Shown: piece by piece, positions 1 to 5,766 of the stretch | Layout: the number at the start of each line of letters is the position of its first letter | Position numbering within the stretch: position 1 is the stretch's first letter | NCBI GenBank assembly: GCA_028820215.1 | Contig: JAPPKD010000196.1 | Span: 1-6,959, forward strand | DNA length: 6,959 bases | From: Spirochaetaceae bacterium | Lineage (GTDB): Bacteria; Spirochaetota; Spirochaetia; SZUA-6; Bin103 | Direction of reading: 5' to 3' | Position numbers and translations under genes: made by a program | Notes under the pieces: generated by a model | Seen by the model: the letters and a program-made list of their open reading frames with translations, nothing else | Database searches by the model: none | What the model was told of the DNA's origin: nothing

Positions 1-2258
1 CGCTGCTCGCCCTCGGGAAAGAGCACGACGCTCCAGCCCTCGTCCATCAGCCGGCCCATGTGCTGCAGGCTGGCGCGGACGGCGCTCTCGCGTGAGAGCG
101 GAAAGGCGTTGGCGACCAGGGCGGCCAGGATCCCCCGCCAGCGGTTGCCGAAGGTGATCTCGGCGGCGGCGGCAAAGGCGAGCTGGCGCCGCCAGCGCCG
201 CGGCGTGGACTTGATCAGGACCAGGCTGTCCATGCGGATGGCGTTGTGGTTGGCCGCGAACAGCACCGCGCCGGACAGGTCGCTCAGGTGCTCTCGGCCC
301 TGCACCCGGACCCGGTAGACGAAGCTCAGCACGGGCGTGAGCACCAGCCGGAACACCACCTCGCGCACGGCCGCGAACCAGATGGTGAGCGGCCACGTGT
401 AGAACGGCGGCAGCGCCGCCTTCGCCTCCTCCTGCGAGCGCAACAGCCTGAGCAGCTCGCCGAACGTGGTGTTGGAGCCGACCAGCGACTCGTCGATGTA
501 GACGCCCAGCTCCTGCTCGATCACGGACAGCAGCTCCACGCGCTTGAGGGAGTCGAGGTCGAGGTCGCCGCCAAGGCTCTTCTCCGGCAGGAGCTGCTCC
601 TGCGGTACGCCGCTCACCTCGGACACCAGCCGCACCAGCCGCTCGCCGGGATCGCCGTCCGCGGCGGCCTTGGACCGCTCTCCCGACGGCTCCCCGGCGT
701 CGCCCGCGCCCCCGCTCAGCGCCTCGATGACCACCACCTTCTTGACCTTGAGCGTGTGCGTGCGCGGGAAGTCGGCCTCCGGCCACACGGTGAAGCCGCG
801 GATGCGCTGGTGCTCGCCCAGCCGCTCGTTGGCGCGCCTGACGATGGCGGCGGCCTCCTCCGGCTCTTCCAGCAGGAAGACGGCGTGCACCTGCGGTCCG
901 CCGTCGGCGTCCAGCCCGACCACCGTGGCGTCGGTGACCGCCGGGTCGGCCTTCAGCACCTCCTCGACGTCCTCGGGATAGACGTTGCGGCCATCGGCCA
1001 GGACGATCATGTCCTTCTTGCGGCCCTTGATGTGGAGGTATCCCTCCGCGTCCAGGAAGCCCTGGTCGCCGGTCTTGTACCACTCCCCATCGAACGCGCG
1101 CGCCGTCTGCTCCGGCGCCTGCCAGTAGCCCTGGGTGATGTTCGGCCCGCGCACCAGGATCTCGCCGTCGTCGGCGATGCGCACGTCGACCCCCGGCACC
1201 GGCTTGCCCACCGAGTCGAAGCGGGGATCGTCCAGCGGGTGGGTGCTGATCACCGGCGACGCCTCGGTGGCGCCGTAGCCCTGCAGGACGTTGATGCCGA
1301 TCAGGTTCCACTTCTCGCCCAGCGTGCGGTCCAGGGCGGCGCCGCCGGAGACGATGGTCCGCAGGCTGCCGCCGAAGCGGGCGTGGATCTGACCGAACAC
1401 GCGCCGGCGCAGCCCCACCGGCAGGTTGCGGGCCAGCTTCTGCGACAGCTCCCACACCCGCTCCTTGCCGCGGTTGACCACCTCCCGCTCGATGCCCTTC
1501 ATGAACAGGTCGAGCGCCTGCGGCACCAGCAGCATCATCGTGATCCTGCGCTCCTGCATGAGCTTCAGCAGAACCGACGGCTGCCGGCTGGTGGCGAAGG
1601 TGATGTTCGCCCCGAAGCTGAACGCCGAGAACAGCGAGCCCATCTGCTCGAACATGTGGCTGAGCGGCAACAGCGACAGCAGGCGCAGGGACGGGTCGCC
1701 GGGGATGACCTCGAGGACCGACTCCAGGTTGGACAGCAGGTTGCGGTGGGTGAGCATCACCCCCTTGGCGTCGCCGGTGGTGCCGGAGGTGAACATGATC
1801 TCGGCCAAGTCCTCGCCGGCGAGCTCGACCGGCCGCGGCTCGCCCAGGGGGTAGCTCTGCTCCTCCAGCTCCTCGAAGTAGATCGCGGGCAGCCCCATCG
1901 CCTCGTGCTCCGGCGGCGTGAGGCGCGACACGAAGGCGGCTGTCGGATCGGTCTTGGCGCGCACCTGCTCGGCGAACTCCGCCGTGGAGCGCATGTCCAG
2001 CGGCACGACGATGGCGCCGGCGCGGATCATGCCGAAGTAGGCGAGCACCCAGTGCGGGGAGTTCGGCCCCCAGACGATCACGCGGTCGCCCTTGTCGACC
2101 CCGCGCTGCTGCAGCAGCGACGCGACGCGACCGGCGCCCTCCCAGACGTCCCGGTAACTCCAGTGCAGGTAGCGGAAGCCCGGCTTGAACGACAGCGCCG
2201 GCCGCTCCTCGAAGCGGTGCGCCGCGTCCTCCAGGAAACGATCGATCGTCTGCACCAT
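1..2258 (-). CDS. Acyl-adenylate ligase / ACP / PlsC acyltransferase fusion (3' end outside window)
   Basis: Three enzyme modules are read in one frame of at least 752 residues. Residues 1 to about 510 are an AMP-forming fatty-acyl ligase: nucleotide-binding loop TSGTTGDAKG at 157-166, YGATE at 328-332, the TGD aspartate at 398, GRKKD just after it, and the probable adenylation lysine K504 in RTHTLK. A Gly/Ala/Glu-rich linker (about 512-537) leads to an acyl carrier domain with attachment Ser570 in LDLDSL. A hydrophobic, Trp-rich stretch (about 617-650) precedes a PlsC-type glycerolipid acyltransferase with NH at 670-671, Asp677 and FPEG at 747-750, where the window ends. The family reaction is ATP-dependent fatty-acid activation and acyl transfer to a lysolipid, as in E. 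coli Aas, whose domain order is reversed. Acting at the inner membrane face is inferred. The ATG at 2258 follows AGGAGG by six bases. The gene is divergent from the CHI-like gene. Confidence 0.93.
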   Translation of the reverse strand, partial: MVQTIDRFLEDAAHRFEERPALSFKPGFRYLHWSYRDVWEGAGRVASLLQQRGVDKGDRVIVWGPNSPHWVLAYFGMIRAGAIVVPLDMRSTAEFAEQVRAKTDPTAAFVSRLTPPEHEAMGLPAIYFEELEEQSYPLGEPRPVELAGEDLAEIMFTSGTTGDAKGVMLTHRNLLSNLESVLEVIPGDPSLRLLSLLPLSHMFEQMGSLFSAFSFGANITFATSRQPSVLLKLMQERRITMMLLVPQALDLFMKGIEREVVNRGKERVWELSQKLARNLPVGLRRRVFGQIHARFGGSLRTIVSGGAALDRTLGEKWNLIGINVLQGYGATEASPVISTHPLDDPRFDSVGKPVPGVDVRIADDGEILVRGPNITQGYWQAPEQTARAFDGEWYKTGDQGFLDAEGYLHIKGRKKDMIVLADGRNVYPEDVEEVLKADPAVTDATVVGLDADGGPQVHAVFLLEEPEEAAAIVRRANERLGEHQRIRGFTVWPEADFPRTHTLKVKKVVVIEALSGGAGDAGEPSGERSKAAADGDPGERLVRLVSEVSGVPQEQLLPEKSLGGDLDLDSLKRVELLSVIEQELGVYIDESLVGSNTTFGELLRLLRSQEEAKAALPPFYTWPLTIWFAAVREVVFRLVLTPVLSFVYRVRVQGREHLSDLSGAVLFAANHNAIRMDSLVLIKSTPRRWRRQLAFAAAAEITFGNRWRGILAALVANAFPLSRESAVRASLQHMGRLMDEGWSVVLFPEGEQ

Positions 2259-2264
2259 CTGGTC

Positions 2265-2270
2265 CCTCCT
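2265..2270 (-). promoter_or_regulatory. Ribosome binding site of the ligase fusion gene
   Basis: AGGAGG on the minus strand lies six bases before the ATG at 2258. It fixes this start; the encoded N-terminus (MVQTIDRFLEDAAHRF) is typical of acyl-CoA ligases. Confidence 0.85.
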
Positions 2271-2479
2271 CTACGCGTCGCCCCGCAGTGCCAGGACCGG
2301 CACAAGCAGACGACGCATGCTTGCCGACCGAACGCCCAAACCCTGACCTGCGGCGTTGGGTATGTCAGAGTGTAGTCGAATCGCTGGTGACCTCGGTCCC
2401 CGATGATGGATGATGCGCCCGCGGTGATCGAGACCGGCCGCCGGATACGATGTCGGATCGACGTGCGGGTCGCGGCAGC

Positions 2480-2485
2480 GGAAGG
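2480..2485 (+). promoter_or_regulatory. Ribosome binding site of the CHI-like gene
   Basis: GGAAGG lies nine bases before the ATG at 2495. It favours that start over the in-frame ATGs at 2450 and 2486. The ATG at 2486 directly abuts the site, and the one at 2450 has no clear site of its own. Confidence 0.6.
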
Positions 2486-2494
2486 ATGAACGTC

Positions 2495-3190
2495 ATGCGA
2501 TTACGAGGTCTTCTCATCGTGGCTTTGGCAGGTCTCGCCGGCGTCGTCGCCGCGCAGCCCGTGGAGACGGTGCGGGAGCCGCTCAGCGAGACGCCGTTTC
2601 CGGTTTCGCTCATTCCGCCCGGTGGAGCGAGCGAGCAACGGCTCACGGGCACCGGACTCCGGGAGGTGACGGTCCTGTTCTTCCCAGTGCACGTGTACGC
2701 CTTCGGGTTGTACGTGGACGCGCGCGGAGCCCGCGCATCGCTGTCGGGATTCGCGGGGCGCTCGCCGGGGGAGCTCGCTGGCGACCGGAGCTTCTATGCG
2801 CGCCTGCTCGACATGGAGATCGCGATGTCGCTGCGGCTCGTGATGGTGCGGACCATCGCCGGTGGGGACGTGGCAAACGCGTTCGATGACTCCCTGCGAC
2901 CGCGGATGACGGCGGCCGACGCCGGGGCCGGCGCTGCCTCTCGCGCGCTGGATCGGTTTCGCAGCTACTTCGAGGCGCCTGAAATCGCGACCGGCACAGA
3001 GATCGTGTTCGCGTGCGCGCCGCCGGGTCGGCTGACGACCACGGTCGGCGGGGACGAACAGGAGTCGATCGACTCACCGGCCCTGTGCCGTGCGCTCTTC
3101 GACGTGTATCTCGGCACGGAACCGATCTCCGTCGAAGGCAAGAAGACCATGATCGCCGGATTCCCGGATCTGTTGGCGGCGCCCCGTTGA
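2495..3190 (+). CDS. Exported chalcone isomerase-like domain protein
   Basis: A 231-residue protein. It begins with a signal peptide: MRLR, a hydrophobic core GLLIVALAGLAGVV, and a likely cut after VAA at residue 20. Residues of about 45-225 match the bacterial chalcone isomerase-like pattern: TGTGLREVTVLFFPVHVYAFGLYV (50-73, early strands), SLRLVMVRTIAGGDVANAFDDSL (112-134), a basic-aromatic helix LDRFRSYFE, a GTEIVFACAPPGRLTTTVGG hairpin, and the closing LCRALFDVYLGTEPIS with a final basic helix. Bacterial members are mostly uncharacterised. Related plant CHI-fold proteins bind fatty acids rather than isomerise chalcones, so a periplasmic lipid-binding role is possible but inferred. Flavonoid chemistry is unlikely, and the catalytic residues of true chalcone isomerase cannot be assigned by eye. 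The start was chosen by the GGAAGG site; the frame is open upstream to an ATG at 2450. It is divergent from the ligase fusion and convergent with acpS. Confidence 0.82.
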   Translation: MRLRGLLIVALAGLAGVVAAQPVETVREPLSETPFPVSLIPPGGASEQRLTGTGLREVTVLFFPVHVYAFGLYVDARGARASLSGFAGRSPGELAGDRSFYARLLDMEIAMSLRLVMVRTIAGGDVANAFDDSLRPRMTAADAGAGAASRALDRFRSYFEAPEIATGTEIVFACAPPGRLTTTVGGDEQESIDSPALCRALFDVYLGTEPISVEGKKTMIAGFPDLLAAPR

Positions 3191-3235
3191 GCCGTCCGGG
3201 CCAATGATGCCGGCGTAGCCGCGTCAGAATCCCGG

Positions 3236-3267
3236 CGATCGATCGTCTGCGCCGTCTCGTCACTCCG
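3236..3267. repeat. Imperfect second copy of the ligase-gene start region
   Basis: The 15-mer CGATCGATCGTCTGC occurs here (3236-3250) and at 2239-2253, in the same orientation. Similarity continues for 17 more bases, giving 27 of 32 identical over 3236-3267 against 2239-2270. The first copy covers codons 1-7 and the ribosome site of the ligase fusion gene. This copy spans the acpS stop codon and the gap before it. It may be chance in GC-rich DNA. Confidence 0.3.
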
Positions 3268-3628
3268 CCTGCGCATCGCGCCGCAACAGCGCGACCACGG
3301 AAGCGAACGCGTACGTGTCGTCGTGGGTGATGCTCACGTCCACGCTGTCGATCCGGGACGCGTCGTACTCGGGCGCGAAGCGCAGGCACGGCCGGCCGTC
3401 GGGCCGGTGGGCGACCTCGACCACGTGCCAGTGGCCGGCCGGCAGCTCCAGCGCCTTGAAGGCCGCCTCCTTGGCCGCGAAGACGCCGGCGAGCCGCTCG
3501 GGCGAGGCCCCCTCGGCTTCCTTTGGATGAAACAGCCGGCGGCGGAACGGATCGCCGCCGCGGCGGAGCGAACGCTCGAACGACTCGATCGCCACCAAGT
3601 CGACGCCGGTCCGCACCTGCTGACTCAT
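3260..3628 (-). CDS. acpS: Holo-[acyl-carrier-protein] synthase
   Basis: A 122-residue protein, the usual AcpS length. The enzyme moves 4'-phosphopantetheine from coenzyme A to the DSL serine of acyl carrier proteins in the cytoplasm, turning apo-ACP into holo-ACP. The family pattern is complete. The N-terminal strand TGVDLVAIESF carries the Mg-binding Asp10, FAAKEAAFKAL has Glu54 and Lys58, WHVVEV and the GRPCLRF strand follow, and the closing strand is SITHDDTYAFASVV. The gene lies 52 bases after the TIM-barrel gene on the same strand, so co-transcription is likely. It converges with the CHI-like gene. No good Shine-Dalgarno site precedes the ATG; only GGCGGCG touches it, and a short GC-rich hairpin occupies the position. 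It lies near a gene that encodes a carrier domain, a plausible substrate in addition to the free ACP of fatty-acid synthesis. Confidence 0.93.
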   Translation of the reverse strand: MSQQVRTGVDLVAIESFERSLRRGGDPFRRRLFHPKEAEGASPERLAGVFAAKEAAFKALELPAGHWHVVEVAHRPDGRPCLRFAPEYDASRIDSVDVSITHDDTYAFASVVALLRRDAQAE

Positions 3629-3680
3629 CGCCGCCGGCAGGCCGGCACCCGATCTCCGGGAGAGGCGAGGCCGAGGCCGA

Positions 3681-4529
3681 TCACGGCGCGGTCGCGCTCG
3701 CGGCCAGGGCGCGCACCTCGTCCACCATCGTCCGCCAGGCGTCGTCCCCGTAGTCGGGGCCGGGCGCGAACGGCGGGGTCTCGATGCACATGGCCAGCGG
3801 GTCCAGGCCGCGGGCGTGCGCGAACACGCGCGGAAAGTCGACGGCGCCGTGGCCGGGCGCCAGGTGCAGGTCGCGGTCGCCCGGGGTGTCGGACAGGTGG
3901 AAGGCGCGCAGCCGGTCTCCCATCGCCTCCATCAACTCGATGGTCCCGTCGTGGCCCTTTGGCATCAGGGCGTGGGCGGGGTGGAGGCCGGAGCAGAGGT
4001 GGTGGTTGGGGTGGTCCCCCGCGGAGGGGCGGTACAGATAGGGGGGCGAGCCGTAGCGCCGGCCGGGCACCGGCGGCAGGTTCTCCACCGCGAGCGCCAG
4101 GTCCACCCGCTCCGCCTCGCGCAACAGCTCGCGCATGCTCACCGCCATCTGCGCGAAGTAGCGCTCGAAGCCGTTCGCGTCCACCGGCTCGCGCGAGGTG
4201 GAGGGATGGAGGATCCCCGCCTGCGCGCCGGCCGCCGCGGCCCGCTCCATGGCGTGGCGGATGCGCGCGACCGCCTTGCGCCTGCGGCTCTCGTAGAAGT
4301 CGGCGATGTCGAACGCCGGCCCTTCGTACGGCAGGTGCACGGTCTCCACCGGCACCCCCGCGGCGCGGTACTCGTCGCCCAGCCCCTCCGCCTGCTCGAC
4401 GGTGAGCGGCCGGAGCATGCCGTGCATGAGCTCCACGGCGTCGAAGCCGGCCTGCGAGTACAGGCGCTGCAACTCGGCGTGCGGTACGTCGTCCATACCG
4501 GCCGTGCACGCGGCAAATCGAAACTCCAT
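3681..4529 (-). CDS. Sugar phosphate isomerase/epimerase-like TIM barrel
   Basis: A 282-residue protein of the xylose isomerase-like TIM-barrel family (AP endonuclease 2 fold), with no signal peptide. Barrel strands can be followed in order: FRFAACTAG (3-11), AGFDAVELMHG (27-37), VPVETVHLPYEG (59-70), AGILHPSTS (104-112), LALAVENLPP (144-153), HHLCSGLHPAHAL (176-188), LRAFHLSDTPG (207-217) and MCIETPPF (247-254). Expected metal ligands are present at Glu149, His211 and Glu250, but the usual Asp of a DxGH motif is probably replaced by His183 in HPAHA. Members act on sugars, keto sugars or inositols, and the substrate cannot be told from sequence. The ATG at 4529 follows AGGAGGTGAC, and longer in-frame starts upstream lack this. 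acpS lies downstream; the propeller gene is divergent, 106 bases away, suggesting a shared carbohydrate role. Confidence 0.88.
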   Translation of the reverse strand: MEFRFAACTAGMDDVPHAELQRLYSQAGFDAVELMHGMLRPLTVEQAEGLGDEYRAAGVPVETVHLPYEGPAFDIADFYESRRRKAVARIRHAMERAAAAGAQAGILHPSTSREPVDANGFERYFAQMAVSMRELLREAERVDLALAVENLPPVPGRRYGSPPYLYRPSAGDHPNHHLCSGLHPAHALMPKGHDGTIELMEAMGDRLRAFHLSDTPGDRDLHLAPGHGAVDFPRVFAHARGLDPLAMCIETPPFAPGPDYGDDAWRTMVDEVRALAASATAP

Positions 4530-4534
4530 CGTCA

Positions 4535-4540
4535 CCTCCT
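4535..4540 (-). promoter_or_regulatory. Ribosome binding site of the TIM-barrel gene
   Basis: AGGAGG, extended to AGGAGGTGAC, lies five bases before the ATG at 4529. It is nearly a full complement of the 16S rRNA tail. It decides the start against in-frame upstream codons reaching past 4800, which would also overlap the divergent gene. Confidence 0.85.
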
Positions 4541-4575
4541 GCGCGGCCCATCCCGTGTCGGCCGCCGTCCGCGGC

Positions 4576-4584
4576 AGGATACCA
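4576..4584 (-). promoter_or_regulatory. Possible extended -10 promoter for the TIM-barrel gene
   Basis: TGGTATCCT on the minus strand fits an extended -10 element (TGn followed by TATCCT, four of six to TATAAT). It would start transcription near 4568, about 40 bases before the ATG. No clear -35 box is seen. Confidence 0.35.
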
Positions 4585-4600
4585 CCACCGCGGGCTGTGC

Positions 4601-4628
4601 CGGACATCGGTCGGTTCCCTGCTACAGT
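4601..4628 (+). promoter_or_regulatory. Leaderless-type promoter of the propeller gene
   Basis: CGGACA at 4601-4606 (four of six to TTGACA) and TACAGT at 4623-4628 (four of six to TATAAT) are 16 bases apart. The -10 box ends seven bases before the ATG at 4636, so transcription should begin at or next to the start codon. There is no Shine-Dalgarno sequence in front of that ATG, as expected for a leaderless message. Confidence 0.55.
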
Positions 4629-4635
4629 CCCCGCC

Positions 4636-5688
4636 ATGATCGACCTGACCCGAACCAGGGAGCCGGTGCCGGCCGTGCACGTCGCCGAACACGATCCTGG
4701 CACGACGTGGCGGAAGAGCCCCGAGCCGGCCATCGACGCGCCGGCCGACGACGACCTCAGCCCTGCTCCCGACGCCCGGTGGCCGCGGCAGGCGACGCGG
4801 ACCGGGCTGTGCGGATCGGTCAGCCCGCGGGTCATGCGTCTGGGCGACGGGACCTACCGGATGTACTACACGCAGATCCTGCCGCGTGCGGGCAATCCCA
4901 CCGGCGCCAACGACTACGGCAACGCGACCACCCGCATCCTCAGCGCGAACTCGGCCGACGGCGCAACCTGGAGCCCGGACGCGGGCGTGCGCCTGTCGGC
5001 GGCCGACGGCGGCGCCGGCGACTTCCGGGTCGTGTCGAGCGAGGTCGGCCCGGCGGCCGACGGCAGCGGCCGGCTACGCATGTATTTCGAGTGCTGCCCC
5101 GGATCGCAGGAGGTGCAGAACTCGATCCGCAGCGCGGTCAGCGACGACGGGCTCGCTTGGGAGGTCGAGCCGGGCGACCGGCTGCGGGTGGAAGGCAGCA
5201 ACATCATGGCGCCGCGCATCCTCTTCCTGGGCGACGGGCGCCTGCGCATGTACGTGACGCAGCGCGGGGTCGGCATCGTCAGCGCGATCTCCCATGACGG
5301 GATGACGTTCGCGATGGAGCCGGGTCCCCGCTTTCCGGGGGACACGAGCACGTTCGCGCCCGACCTCGTCGTGCTTCCGGACGGACGATACCGGATCTAC
5401 TTTGTCGCCGACGTCGGCGACCGGCCGACGATGCAAGGGGGCGGGCAGCACCTGATGACCGCGCTGTCCGCCGACGGACTCAACTGGGAACGGACGGCGG
5501 AGCCGGTGCTCTCCCCCGGCGGCGCATGGGACCGGGCGAAGTCTTCCGAGATGTGCGTGTTTCCGCTGCCGACCGTCGCTGGTCAGCCCACGGGCTACGG
5601 GATGGTCTACGAGGGCTGCGACGGCACCACACCCAACGCCCGCGGCGTCTGGCGGGTCGCCGCGGCCACCAGCGCCGACGGTGCGTAG
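4636..5688 (+). CDS. Five-bladed beta-propeller, GH43/GH32-like, cytoplasmic
   Basis: A 350-residue protein with no signal peptide. Five repeats are visible, most with a strand like DGxxRMYY followed by a turn SxDGxxW: 64-112 (GDGTYRMYYTQ, SADGATW), 134-175 (GRLRMYFECC, SDDGLAW), 192-225 (GDGRLRMYVTQ, SHDGMTF), 241-284 (PDGRYRIYFVA, SADGLNW) and 304-350 (TGYGMVYEGCDG, SADGA). This is the pattern of five-bladed propellers in glycoside hydrolase clans such as GH43, GH32 and GH130. The specific activity and catalytic acids cannot be assigned, so a hydrolase role is inferred. The last blade stops within its turn motif, and residues 22-33 (GTTWRKSPEPAI) look like the missing strand, so the chain seems complete and ring-closed. 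The ATG at 4636 is supported by this strand and by the leaderless promoter. It is divergent from the sugar-isomerase-like gene and convergent with the GNAT gene. Confidence 0.8.
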   Translation: MIDLTRTREPVPAVHVAEHDPGTTWRKSPEPAIDAPADDDLSPAPDARWPRQATRTGLCGSVSPRVMRLGDGTYRMYYTQILPRAGNPTGANDYGNATTRILSANSADGATWSPDAGVRLSAADGGAGDFRVVSSEVGPAADGSGRLRMYFECCPGSQEVQNSIRSAVSDDGLAWEVEPGDRLRVEGSNIMAPRILFLGDGRLRMYVTQRGVGIVSAISHDGMTFAMEPGPRFPGDTSTFAPDLVVLPDGRYRIYFVADVGDRPTMQGGGQHLMTALSADGLNWERTAEPVLSPGGAWDRAKSSEMCVFPLPTVAGQPTGYGMVYEGCDGTTPNARGVWRVAAATSADGA

Positions 5689-5693
5689 GCCGC

Positions 5694-5729
5694 GGGCAGA
5701 CGGGCACCTAACGCCCCAGACTTCTGCCT
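5694..5729 (+). terminator. Weak terminator-like hairpin after the propeller gene
   Basis: GGCAGA (5695-5700) can pair with TCTGCC (5723-5728), extended by a G-T pair. Inside, GGGC (5702-5705) can pair with GCCC (5713-5716) around a seven-base loop. The stem has an uneven internal loop and no T-run follows, so it is at best an imperfect intrinsic terminator in this convergent gap. Confidence 0.25.
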
Positions 5730-5766
5730 TCAGTGCCTGAGATCGGTCTGCAGGTGGCCGCCGTGT

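Larger units (their letters stand above)
2259..2494. other. Divergent intergenic region
   Basis: This gap separates the starts of the ligase fusion (minus) and the CHI-like gene (plus), so it must hold promoters for both. No strong sigma70 pair is visible. CTGACA on the minus strand (about 2362-2367) resembles a -35 box but has no good -10 at the right distance. TACGAT at 2446-2451 on the plus strand is a possible -10 for the CHI-like gene, without a convincing -35. A perfect tandem GATGATG repeat lies at 2402-2415. No small gene is evident. Confidence 0.4.

Noticed and set aside
246..2375. A 709-codon plus-strand open frame opposite the ligase fusion gene.
   Set aside because: It is antisense to a gene with clear domain motifs, is dominated by Arg, Gly, Leu, His and Gln with no recognisable fold, and is the usual mirror frame of GC-rich coding DNA.
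2402..2415. Tandem GATGATG repeat as an operator or start of a satellite.
   Set aside because: Only two seven-base units in a short gap, with no dyad symmetry and no third unit.
2495..3190. A true chalcone isomerase in flavonoid metabolism.
   Set aside because: There is a signal peptide and no other flavonoid gene nearby. The bacterial CHI-like domain family is not known for this reaction.
3191..3259. A bidirectional terminator between the convergent CHI-like gene and acpS.
   Set aside because: Only a four-base-pair stem (CGGC-GTA-GCCG, 3211-3221) and a loose CCGGG/CCCGG pair with a 30-base loop are seen, with no T-run on either side.
2643..3389. A 248-codon minus-strand open frame opposite the CHI-like gene.
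   Set aside because: It is Arg-rich, without motifs, and overlaps the acpS coding region in another frame. The CHI-like frame has a signal peptide and domain pattern instead.
4530..4835. N-terminal extension of the TIM-barrel protein to an upstream in-frame start.
   Set aside because: The strong AGGAGGTGAC right before the ATG at 4529 and a first barrel strand beginning at residue 3 show the real start. The extension would overlap the divergent gene.
3816..5297. A 493-codon plus-strand open frame crossing the divergent promoter region.
   Set aside because: It lies opposite the TIM-barrel gene and then runs out of frame through the propeller gene, with low-complexity Arg/Gly/Ala/His content and no motif.
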